Shown: in pieces, positions 10,758-21,489 of the stretch | Layout of the letters: every line of letters starts with the position of its first letter | Numbering within the stretch: the first letter of the stretch is position 1 | Assembly (NCBI GenBank): GCA_019925795.1 | Contig: CM034303.1 | Span: forward strand, 8,060,001-8,124,000 | Source of the DNA: Dendrobium chrysotoxum | Taxonomy: Eukaryota; Streptophyta; Magnoliopsida; Asparagales; Orchidaceae | Direction: 5' to 3' | Length of the DNA stretch: 64,000 nt | The notes under the pieces: generated by a model | The model's database searches: none | What the model was told of the DNA's origin: nothing | What the model saw: only the letters and a program-made list of their open reading frames with translations | Program-made: the position numbers and the translations under genes

Positions 10758-12436
10758 AATTTATGAACATGATGAACTTTATTGAATCTATTAATGTTGA
10801 TTTCAAAAGCCATAAAGTTTTACAAATTTTAATTTATTTTTCACCCAAAAAGTGTGAATATATAATCATCATAAGTTAAAAATTCAAACTTTGCAAAGAA
10901 ATATTATAATTTTTTTAAAGTTTATTTAATTTTTTGAATCATCATTACCTCTAAGAATGGAAATAAGCCAAAACAAAATATGAAAAATAAATAAAATGAT
11001 CTTTGAAAATGCTTGTCATTATTATTATTTTATAAAAAATAAAAGTTTCAAAGCAGAAAAAAATGTGCAAGCTCTAATAAATTTTTTTTTGGACATTTAG
11101 GCCAGTTATAACAAGCGTACATACGCATCACATACGTAAGACAAGAATTTAAGACCTTTTAATTGATAGTCAAAGCTCACAACAAACAAATCAAGACGAG
11201 CTGCATAATTTAGCCTAATATGAAATGGCCACAACAGGGAGTTCATCAACCTAACATTTCATATGAAGAAATCTGAGCTCGAATCAGAGTTATATAATGT
11301 AAAATTCAGAATGTTTAATGAAATAATTAATATTATGATTAATCATGAGTAGATCTTAATGAGCTATTTTATAATATAAAATGTGTTATTTTAAATCATT
11401 TGAAGCATCTCATTGAATTACATAGTTCTTATTCTCACTTACCTTATAAAATTTCAAAATCTTATTTAAATTTTGAATTATTTTATTGTATTCCATGATC
11501 CCTTGAATTCAACAGCTAGCATTATTTAAAAAAATATTTTTATGGCAGGAAATGCCTCACTTTTAAGCTTCGTTTTATATTATTTTCTTATTATTTTTTG
11601 AATCAGCTTTGTAGTACTAAATTTTTTAGTTTTAAAAATTTTTATTAAAAAGTTACTTCAAAAAACAATTAAAAAATCGTCCAAAACAAAGTCTTAAACA
11701 TATGTACATATTTTGAACTCCCGTGAAGCTATCCATCAAACCGCTTGTTTGAATACATTAATCATTATATGCCTACAGATTGCTTGTAACAAAATAAATC
11801 TATCATTAGTAAATCAATTATCTATTGAATCTATGCCTAATAGTATGCATGAAGCCTTGATGGATCTTAAATGGAAAGCTATGATGAATGAACATATAGT
11901 CTTCATATAGGAACTTATTAATCGTCCGAAAGGAATAAAATCAAATAAATTTTTAATAATCTAAGATTTGGTAGAGATGATTTCTAGCATGTTCATGACC
12001 TATCATGATTTTTTCAATGCCATTTGAATTTTAATTTAATTATAATTAGTTTTCTCAGTTCAAAGGTCATGATTTGGCCTTTAACATTGAAAATTAAAGT
12101 ATAATTATATTTTCAAAGTCATTTCATTCATATAAATAGCCTAAGGAATATTTTAAACATTTATGGATGAAAAGTATAAGTATATGAATTTGTTGATTAT
12201 TTGGATAATAGTCTGAACATTTATGTTTGTTAATTTATTTTAGTATAAAAATTAAAATTTTTGTATTAAAAAGTTATTTTAAGAAGCAGTAAGAAAGTCA
12301 TCTAGCTCTAGACCGTTGATTTTTTCCTGCTTTCAAAAGATTTTTGTGCTAAAAATTAAGTTTACAAAGCAATAAGAAAGCCGTCCCAAATAAGACCTAA
12401 GTGACAATCTAACCAAATTTTCTCATGTAGCAAATA
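10758..12436. other. AT-rich non-coding sequence with foldback remnants
   Basis: No gene seen. A foldback remnant lies at about 11560-11696 and another at 12235-12400, with the recurrent arm TTTTTAGT.. / ..AAGCAGTAAGAAAG. The segment is matched by 56941-59330 in copy C. Confidence 0.4.
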
Positions 12437-12640
12437 TTTGTTAAGATTTAATGTTTTTGTTAGTAAATTACATAGAATAAGATCATTCTTTATGAATTAA
12501 GTTTGGCAACTATTTAACGATTGCATATTAAAATGATTTTAATGAAAATTTAATTATTTTTTTACTATTATAATATTAACTTACTATCCTATTAATTTAT
12601 TTTTATAACTAAAAGAATCAGCAAGAGCAAGGGCAGCATG
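12437..12640. repeat. older internal repeat of the PPCK upstream region
   Basis: Block by block this matches 7716-7905: AGAATAAGATC, TTATGAATTAAG, CATATTAAAATGAT, ATATTAACTTAC and TTTATTTTTATAACT occur in the same order, followed by a GAGCAAGGGCAGCAT segment. It is more diverged than copies A and B are from each other, so it records an earlier duplication. Confidence 0.65.
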
Positions 12641-12647
12641 TGACAAT

Positions 12648-13065
12648 GCAGAGTGTAAACTAATTTGTCATGTTTGGGCTCGAGCTCATGCTTTAATCTA
12701 CGAGTTCAAGCCAGCTCACAAGCTGACTCATTTAATATAAAAGAGAAATAATGATTATAATTCAAATAATTATTAATATAAAATAGTAAAAGGAATGTGA
12801 ATGTAAAAAATAATAATAAATAATCATTTAATATAAGTGATATATTTTTTAAACATTTTTAGCAACTTTATACTTAAAATCCTAAATGTTAATATATTTA
12901 AAGTGTTTTTTATTAATATTTTTTAAACGAGCTAGCTCGTGAGCTAATGAGTTTAAGTTAGGGTTGAGTCAAGCTTGGCTCATTAGCTCATTGAACTCAT
13001 TCATGTCATTTATCGGGTCGAGCCCGAGCCAGCGCACGAGTCGGCTTGACTCACTTACACCCCTA
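12648..13065. mobile_element. hAT-like short element (non-autonomous), edges uncertain
   Basis: The right end read inward is AGGGGTGTAAGTGAGTCAAG and the left end is CAGAGTGTAAACTAA, an imperfect inverted match. Subterminal GAGCTCG/GGCTCGAG/GAGCTAGCTCG motifs resemble those of the hAT element at 37191-56586. I found no matching 8 bp duplication, so the edges may be eroded. Confidence 0.4.
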
Positions 13066-13414
13066 GGTCGAAGGGCATAGATTTGTCACGGATAATGGAA
13101 GGAATTAGTTTAATTTATCGACTTTTGCTAATTAAACTTCTATTTTGCAAAAAGATAAAAAGAAGATGGATCTGATTAATCTACTTTCAAAAATTGAAAT
13201 TGTTCACAAAAAAATACTACATCAATAAGTAACCACTGTTATAAAAATTATTAAAACTAAATAAAAAAATCAAATTATCATTTAAAATAATAAATTTTTA
13301 TTAAATAAAAAAATATTTTCCACTTTTAAATATAATCATTAAATAGTAATCAATTTGCATATCATTCCAAAAGTAAAATAAAAGAGTCATAGTAGTTAAT
13401 TTAATATACTTTGT
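13066..13414. other. spacer between copies A and B
   Basis: No gene seen. It is weakly similar to 9060-9590, consistent with the older repeat layer. Confidence 0.35.
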
Positions 13415-13567
13415 TTAACTATATCAGAAGTTAGATTGTGTGAAGGCCTTCGTTTTATAATTTCTCTTTGATTTAAAATAAATTTAATTAGTTATTGTTA
13501 AATATAATTGTTTTGCTGTAATTCGTTATTTTACATTCATGCTAATTAAATTAAATTATTGTTAGCT

Positions 13568-14046
13568 TACGCTTCATTTGAGAAAGCTTTCTTATTGCTT
13601 TCTAAAACATTTTTTCAGTACAAATATTTTTTGAATTAGATTTGTGTTCTAAAAAATTGATTTAGAAAGCAATAAGAAATTTGTTTCAAACCAAGCCTTA
13701 GGCTTCGTTTGGGACAGCTTTCTCACTGCTTCTTAAAGGAGTTTTCTAGTACAAACGAAGCCTAAGAGTTGATTTGGGATTGCTGTAGTTTTTTGTGAAG
13801 GTGATTGTGAAGTTATTGTAAGGAAAGTAATTTTTTTGAAAGCCATTGTAAAAGCATCTTTCTAGCACAAACATTTTTTCATTTCTTGAAAACAACCAAA
13901 AAGAAATAGCCAAATATAATCTTAGGCTTCGTTTGGATGGCTTTTTTACTGCTTCTTAAAGCAGCTTTTTAGTACAAAAATTTTAACCTTTGTACTAGAA
14001 AGCTGTTTTAAGAAGCAAGAAAAAAGCCGTCCTAAACGAAGCCTTA
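13568..14046. repeat. cluster of three Tourist-like MITEs
   Basis: The elements are about 13568-13697, 13701-13762 and 13925-14043. The last is typical: GGCTTCGTTTGGATGGCTTT against AAGCCGTCCTAAACGAAGCC, with TTA on both sides. The middle one keeps both ends but only 62 bp, an internal deletion. A further foldback fills 13770-13920. Confidence 0.55.
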
Positions 14047-16396
14047 ATTCAATAATGAAAAGTGCTTTTGAGAAATTGGTTTTGGGTATACCTGCATGTT
14101 ATAAAGTTGTTTGTGAAATTATTAAGGAGAAAATAATTTCGCTATTATGTTTGCATAAGCTGTTTTCCATCACAAAAAATTTTAAAAAACAATGAAAAAG
14201 CAACTAGAAAGTTGTCCTAAGCATACCATTTGTCTCTATATATACATTTTTATTTTTACTATCTTAAGTAGTTTTTAAAGCATTTCAGTAACATTATTTG
14301 TTTTACTATTTTTAAAAAATAATAAAATTAGAAAATGTATAAAGTAATTAATTTAGTAGAGAGTTAAGTAATTTGTTAAAGATTTACTTGAGGAATTAAT
14401 ATTATATATTTCAAATCGAAAAAAATATATAAGTTGAGGCAACAATACTAAGAACTTCATACTCATCTATGTTGTTGGCATATAGAAAATGTCCAATACG
14501 AGCTCCTGAACATGCTATATTTGAAAATCTTAAAAGGAGAATTATTCGATGATTGAACAATTACATTTAAAAGTTAATATGATTTGTCGATACACCGTAA
14601 ATGGTGAAATTTTCGTGGCATCTGTGATTGATGATGAAATTTGTGAAGTTATATTAATATAGATTCGTCGTCCGACATTGATATTATGCATTGAAATTGC
14701 ACATATTTAGAAAGTCAACCAAAACATAGAATATAACATGTATAAACCTAGCAGTGTCTATTGATCACGCGATTGTAATATCACAAGGATTATCAACGAT
14801 AATGATGATGACACCCCAATATAATGATTATCATCATAAATTGGATAAAAAATTAGAGTCTGTTTCAGACGGCTGTAACATTTATTGAAATTTAGGGTTT
14901 GCAACAATTAGAGTCTGTTTGAGACGGCTTATGCAACAATTTTTTCATTTTGAGCCATTGGTTCACCATCAACCAACCATCTTGTAGGCAGTTTATAATG
15001 TAAAATGTAAGTAAATGTTTATAAAGTTCAGCCAACTTTCACCTAATGGCTAAGACATAAAAAATTTTAAAAGAAAAAAAAAAAACAAAAACAGGACAGA
15101 GAAAAATATGAAATTAAAGAATTGTCACTATATATTAAATTATTAGTCTATTAATTAACAGCCTTTTACAATATCCAAATTCCCATAAACAGAACCTATA
15201 TACATTGACCACATGATGATAAAGTATCTTTTTACAATATAAGAGCAAGAGAAATACAAAATCTTTGAAGATTAAGGTTTTATTTGGGTTACTTCGTTCT
15301 AAAATAATTTTTTAGTACAAAAAATTCTAATAAAAAAGTTTTGTACTAAAAAACTATTTTAAAAAGTAGTAAAAAAATTATACCAAACAAGCCTCGATGG
15401 CTCCAATCATCCACAGTAAGCATAGCTATTTGGGATAAAAAATCAGTTGAAGAAAACATAACACCTATGAAGCAACAACAAGGTTATTTAAATTTAGCAA
15501 TCAAAATAAGTCGAGCACAAGAATATCAGTTGATGGGCAGAGCAATAAGTAGTGAAAATTGAAGCCAACATCCATTTAAAAGAGATCAATGAATGCTGAA
15601 AACTGAAGCAATTTTTGACCATTATTTTTTGGTTACTTTAACGTAATTTTTATACTAAAAAATTGCTTTAAAAAGCTGTAAAAAAACTGTCCCAAATGAA
15701 ATCTTAGAAATCAATATGCATAACAACTAAAATACAACACAACCAATATATTATACTCGTTGAAACAAGTTTAGCCCTCTTTCCATATGATTTTCTTTAT
15801 GGTGTGTAATCCACAGTCCCACACTTTGGAGTTTGATTAGTATTTTTATTGAATTCGTTTGTAGGCAAAAAGCAGTGAGCATTACTTAAGCAAAAATTAC
15901 CTTATGAATCTTCTATTATATTAAGGCATGTGGATGTATACAATGTGTTTGGCTGTTTAAGCACACAAGGAAGAGAAGAGAAAAGCTGTTGGCCATAATT
16001 AGCATGTTGAAGGATGTTCTCAGGTTTCTAGTCTCTTGCATTGCTTTTTAGCTTCCAACACAGCAGAAAAATATTTATACCATCATCATGACAGAAATAA
16101 ATTAAGCTGAAGAAAACTGTCATAACACATTGTCTGAGTGAAAGATTGCTAACTTCATTGAATAGCAACAAGTACAGTATATTGCTCTTTAAGTTTTGCT
16201 TTTTCAGTTGAACTAATGCTTCAACAAAAAACTGTAATTTTTTTAATCTAAAACAATTCTACACATCTGCTCGGTTGAAATTTCATCAATCTGTTGGCTT
16301 ATTGGTCGGTCATATCTAAAACATTGTTCTAAGCTGCTATAGAAGGGAAAAAAATGTTCTAAGCTGCTATGGTGCTGTAATTCACGTGAAAGACTG
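14047..16396. other. non-coding sequence, 3' flank of PPCK copy B
   Basis: No gene seen. It contains the copy of the 37-codon frame (14549-14662) and foldback remnants near 14856-14925, 15270-15395 and 15614-15706. Confidence 0.4.
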
Positions 16397-17322
16397 TTAT
16401 ACCCATATCCTTGACATTTCCGTGATCCATGGATGCCCTGAAAAAGTCCAAACAAAATTAATAATTAATTAATAACCAAAAAAGAACATAAAAAAGTGTT
16501 TTTTTAAGTAACTGAACTGAAATTGAAAGGGAACTCACTAAGCACTTGCTCTGCTGAGAGCCTCACTGCTGGATCTCTAGCAAGCATCTGTTCTATCAGA
16601 TCCTCGGCTTCACGTGAAATCCAGGGGAAGAATTCCTTGGGGAAGCGAACTGGATCTCCTTTCTTCACAGCAGCCACTATCTCTTCCACAGATTCACCAT
16701 TAAACGGTAATGTCCAACCCAACATCAAGTAGAGGACAACCCCAGCGCTCCACACATCCACCTTCTCATCGTAATTTTGGCCGTCTAGTACTTCTGGAGC
16801 TGCATAAGCAGGAGTTCCCACTTTTCCCTTTAAACTTCTTGCTCCCTTCTCGAACAGTGCTGCGCAACCAAAATCAGCCAGAAGCAGACGGCCATTGGAA
16901 TCGAACAATACGTTTTCCGGCTTTATGTCACGGTGTGCGATGCCGCGCCGGTGGCATTCTGCTATTGCTTCTACCAATTCAGTGATGAGGGCAGCAGCCT
17001 CGCTCTCGAAGAAGGGACCGTGGCTGACAATGCGGTCAAAAAGATCTGGCCCAGGGCAGAGATCCAGGATGAGATAAATGGCGGTGATGTCTTCATAGAC
17101 CTGGTGAATTTGGACGGAGCGTGGGTTCTCGAAAGACGCGAGGAGCGTGAACTTGATCTCGGAGTAGACCAAGCGGCGATCGAAGCAACCGGAAAACTTG
17201 TCGATTATTTTCACGGCGAAGTCCTCGCCGGTAGAGACAGAGATGCATTGATATACTGAGCCGAACTGACCGCGGCCGAGTAGTTCTCCAAGGCGGTAAT
17301 CCAGGTCGAAACTCTCGACCAT
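16397..17322 (-). CDS. PPCK: phosphoenolpyruvate carboxylase kinase, copy B (two exons)
   Basis: Exon 1 is 17322-16539, exon 2 is 16437-16397, with a 101 bp intron at the same place as copy A. The spliced protein is again 274 residues and ends RHPWITEMSRIWV. Lys38, HRD, DFG and APE are all intact. Differences from copy A that I can see include Ala22 to Ser in the glycine loop, Val27 to Ile, Asp64-Glu65 region AADEN to ASFEN, Phe94 to Leu in GPDFFD, and Cys to Arg in DPVCFPKEF. None touches a catalytic residue. The reaction is the same: phosphorylation of PEP carboxylase. The upstream region is shared with copies A and C, so expression control is probably similar to copy A unless upstream differences matter. 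Confidence 0.93.
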
Positions 17323-17452
17323 CTCTCAGTCTCTTTCTCTCTCAACAAATCTGCGATTTTTGTTTCTTTCTTAGTTCTGGGGAATGCTATCTGCGACGGA
17401 GATTCTCAGCGAGCGTATGGATGAATGAGTGAAGAGAATGAAAGGCTCTCTG

Positions 17453-17460
17453 TTTAAATA
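17453..17460 (-). promoter_or_regulatory. TATA-like box of PPCK copy B
   Basis: TATTTAAA on the minus strand about 135 bp upstream of the ATG, equivalent to 7284-7291. AAAAATCT recurs at 17537-17544. Confidence 0.4.
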
Positions 17461-19204
17461 AATTTTAGACCAAAGTGTTATTTATGGAAATATCGGGATT
17501 TTATCTTTGGAAATATTGGGATTTTATTTTTTTTTAAAAAATCTCTCAGCTACAGTAACGTTCGGATTTTATTTTTGGAAATGCCCGATTTTTATTTTTT
17601 TTAAATTCGTTCACAAAATAAAAGTTAGATAATCTTTTTTTTTTCTGTTCGAAATATATTACTCTCTAAACGCTATATCTATTTTGTAATTTTATTGATT
17701 AAAAAAAGTAAAATAAATAAAGTTACTAAACTGCTGAAAATAAAAAAAATAGGGAAAAAATGAATATATAAAATCATTCTTTATCAACGAATCAAATTTA
17801 AAATTGTTTATTTTAATTAAGATATAATTTAAATAACGAATGATAACAAAATAAAATAACAAATGTTTTAAAAAGTCAGTACAGTATATTACTTAATGTT
17901 TTCGTCATTAAGGTAAGTAGAATAAGATCTGTCATTATGAATTAAGTATGATAACTTTTTAATAATTACATATTAAAATGATAAAAATTCTATTTAATGA
18001 AATTTTATTTTTTTAACTGTTTTGATATTAACTTACAATCTTTTTAATATATTTATAACTTAAGAAAACAAAAGGAGCAAAGGGCAGCATTAGGCGGAGG
18101 ACAAATTATTTTGTGCGGACACCGAACATGTATGATTTTCTCTCTGTCTACAGTAAAAAAAACGCAATGAGCTACACTAAATGTGTTTTTACTTTAGACA
18201 GAGAGAAAACTGGATGGTTCTTCCCATCCGGTGTCCACACAGAATAATATCTCCAGGTGGAGGAAGGCGAGTTGCTGGCTTTGGGGATGGGAGTGACCTT
18301 GATCCATCGATCTTTGTTGGTTCAACTATCATGGAGGAAAGATTTCCTGTCAACATCAATTGATCTTCTTGAGCGGATTGTCGTCTACTTCAAGCACGGC
18401 TCCTCCAAGCTTGACATCTTTATAGTAACTTAGCCCTCCCCGCTAGAGAGTTGCAAGAAATTTATGGCAGTAAAGTGTGCTTAATATTTTAGTTTTGGCT
18501 AAAGATCCAGCTTGCACAAATAAAAGTTAAGAGAGGCCAAAATTTTTTCTATAAAAATCCAAGAAATGAAAATTTATGGGACCTAACCTAGTTGCAACAA
18601 TATAATAATAAATGAATATACAAAACTGCTTCCTTCTTCTCAATCAAAGAAGATGAGATTATACACATAGAGAATAATTATTTGATTCTCATTATAGGGA
18701 TTACAAAAATGAGATATCAATAGGTGGACTGTTAAAACCCAACAACATTATTAGTTGTTAATAATCAAGCGACAAATAGTCGAATGAGAGGGGTCTAGCA
18801 GTGGTGGTGGCAATTGCTGGTGGTCGTCATCGATGATCACCAAAAAATGTAGTAAAGTTTTTTGAACCCTCTTCATGTAGAATGGGACATTATTTATAGG
18901 CTTTTAAGAGATATCTTTTAGTAAATTTTGCCAAAATTTATAATACTCCATTGTATAGTCTATATTAATCTCCTTGATAATAAATTATTTATCAAATATC
19001 TGAATGCGTTACCAATGTCATATTCCAATGATCTTAGCCTAGATTCGTCTTATTGAACCGCTCGATTTGACTATAGTACACCACAGTTAACCCTTGAAAT
19101 AATCTATAGTCAAAATTACAACAAGGTGGATGTGGAGCACTAGTCTTTTTTTACATTATGTTATTGGGCATTACACACATTGATTGAAAAAAATAATAAT
19201 AAAT

Positions 19205-19206
<2 letters not shown>
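17461..19206. other. PPCK copy B upstream region
   Basis: Non-coding, matching 7292-9024. It includes the MITE at 18106-18249 and the broken remnant of the unrecognised ORF at 18250-18492, which has stop codons. Confidence 0.5.

Positions 19207-19244
<38 letters not shown>
19207..19244. repeat. (CT)19 microsatellite
   Basis: There are 19 CT units at the site equivalent to 9025-9050. Confidence 0.9.
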
Positions 19245-19247
<3 letters not shown>

Positions 19248-20548
19248 CAAGTTAGAAAGCAGAAAAAATATATATTTACTCAAAAATATACGTCATTGAT
19301 CTGTGTTTCTTAATTATTCAAAATAACTATTGTTATAAAATTATTAAAGGCAAATTAAACAATCTAAACATCAGTTAACACTGTTGTAATTAAAATAATT
19401 AAAATTTTATTTTATTAATTTGAATATTTTTCATGCTTATTTAATTTGTAATCATTAAATAATTATCAAAATTAATTCTTAATGACTAATATTAATGTAC
19501 ATAATTAAATAAATTAAGTCTTAATTTGGGATAGTTAGTTGCTTTCAAAAAAAATTTATGTTGGGAAGCTATTTTTTATAGCAGCTTTCAAAAAATCACT
19601 TTTACTATAATAATTTTATAATCATCTTTACAAAAAACTACAACCATCTCAAATATATCCTTAATGTGAAATCATACCAAATATTTGTTAGTTAAACAAA
19701 TTTGATTAAGGCTATCGGAGTTAAGTTAATATACTAAGCTTAGCTATTTTTGAAATTAGATTGGGTGATGGCCTTTGTATAATAATTTGGATGTGAGTTA
19801 AAATAAATTTATTGATTGTTAAAAATAATCATTATATAAGTTAAATAAAATAAATAACAATTAATTTAATTCATTAATGAAGAATGATTTCATTACAAGA
19901 TTAATGTAATTGTGATCTAAAAAGTGATTGACTCCAAAAACTACCTCATCAGTTATAATTTTGTAACTCTGTTATACGCATTTGTAAATGGACCTACCAA
20001 ATCGAATTAGGGCACATTTCTTCTCACATTCTTTCTAATCACAAATCTCTTACGCTCTTTGCCCAAACAGTCTTCTTATGTTTGACTCTACCCCTTGCTA
20101 AGGAGGAATTATTACGTGCGGAGTTCGGATGGGAGAATCGTCCGAATTTTGTGAGGATACACATCAAATGCACAACAAATACACAATTTTTGCTATGTAT
20201 TTGTTGTATACACTCATAGAATCCGATCGATTCTCCCATTGGAACTCAACATTTAATAATCTCTACTTGCAAAGACCTATAACAATCCTTGCTATGACAG
20301 ACAGGCTCACCCCACTCTGCTCCACATGCCTAACCACACCCTTTGCTATGAGCAACCGGCCTCACCGATTTCGCTCCTTTATGTTTAATTGCCTACTTTT
20401 TTTTTTGGTTAAAGATGGAAAATGGTGAGGACATAGTGGGCTAGAAGAGTAGAATTTTCTATGGCAATTATGTTTGCCATTTTCACTGTTATTTTATTAC
20501 AATTTTTGTATCTACCTGAGCTGATGGAAAGGCTTTACTAAAGTTAAA
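19245..20548. other. distal part of copy B
   Basis: Non-coding, with MITEs at about 19518-19665 and 20108-20262. The match with copies A and C ends at 20548. Confidence 0.45.
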
Positions 20549-20630
20549 ATTCCAATCTCTCCTCCCCTTCTCTCAACGAACTCACCATTCCCACTAGCTT
20601 GAAATTTTTTTTATTTCAAACCTCAAGAAC

Positions 20631-21390
20631 TTGGTGCCAACAATTCTCACAAATGAGAATTATGCCATTTGGCACCTACAGCTTCTTCAACACTTCTCCG
20701 CCAACGGATTCAGCGATCATCTCACAAGCACCACTATCTATCCTCTCGAAACATCCGGACCCAACTACAATCTATGGAAGTTAATCGATCGCAATCTTCT
20801 TTCCGTGATCTTGTCCACAATTTTCCCCTTCGTGCTACCTTACGTTCTTTCTCTCACCTCGGCCCACGATGTTTGGGCCACACTTGAATGAAGGCTATAA
20901 CACACCAATCGGTCTTGCGTGATCCAGCACAAGAACGAGCTTCATCAGATTCAAATGAAAGATAGCACGATGCAGCAGTACCTCGCTCAAATCAAGATTC
21001 TTGTCGATAACATCGCTACTGCCGGCTCAAAAATCATCACCGAGGACATCATCTTGTACATCTTGAATGGTCTTCCGAGCAGTTACAACCCGTTCAAAAC
21101 CGCAATAAGAACGTCTCTGAATCCCATAATTTTAGACGTTCTTTACTCCTTGTTATGCAGCGAAGAGATCAACCTTCACCACGAGCAGCTTAAAGAAACG
21201 CAATCCCAAATCGATACGGTCGCGCTTCTATCAACCCGCAACAACTCGAATCGCGGATGCTACAACAAGAACAACGGTCGAGGCTATAACGACCATCCCC
21301 CTCCAACTCAAACACTCCCTCTCCAGGATCCCAATCTCTGGCAAACCGCCCAACATGCCAAATCTGTTGCAAAACGAGCCACTCCACACT
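20631..21390 (+). pseudogene. copia gag remnant (UBN2 type)
   Basis: The first frame carries NENYAIWHLQLLQHF, then YNLWKLIDRNLLSVI and SLTSAHDVWATLE, the opening of copia Gag. A TGA follows, and the next frame gives IQHKNELHQIQMKDSTMQQY, then ILYILNGLPSSYNPFKTAI. These are typical of the capsid region that binds and packages retrotransposon RNA. A decayed zinc-knuckle segment follows near 21340 (CQICCKTSH) without a full CCHC. Stops and frame changes make it non-functional. Confidence 0.8.
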
Positions 21391-21489
21391 AAACTGATGG
21401 CATAGATGCAACCCCAAATACGCCCCCACCTCCTTGCGAGCCTCTCGAACCTCTCGAGCACTTCTTGCATATCAACCAGTAGCATCTAC

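Larger units (their letters stand above)
735..12640. repeat. tandem segmental duplication, copy A
   Basis: This segment aligns by eye with 13415-20548 (copy B), and its second half with 34260-37190 plus 56595-59496 (copy C). The two PPCK genes sit in it at equivalent places, 10178 bp apart. Copy A differs by holding the LINE insertion at 2249-4421 and by retaining 10380-12640, which copy B lost to the copia insertion. It ends where a hAT-like element begins. Boundaries are approximate because no alignment could be run. Confidence 0.8.
13415..20548. repeat. tandem segmental duplication, copy B
   Basis: Homologous to copy A from about 735 onward. The kinase genes, their 101 bp introns, the foldback elements and the (CT)n sites correspond one to one. 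It lacks the LINE and is cut at 20548, where the match to copies A and C stops (after ACTAAAGTTAAA) and copia sequence begins. Confidence 0.85.

Noticed and set aside
13066..16396. tRNA, rRNA or microRNA genes in the non-coding stretches
   Set aside because: I looked for tRNA-like cloverleaf boxes and rRNA signatures across the window and saw none. The foldbacks here are better explained as MITEs.
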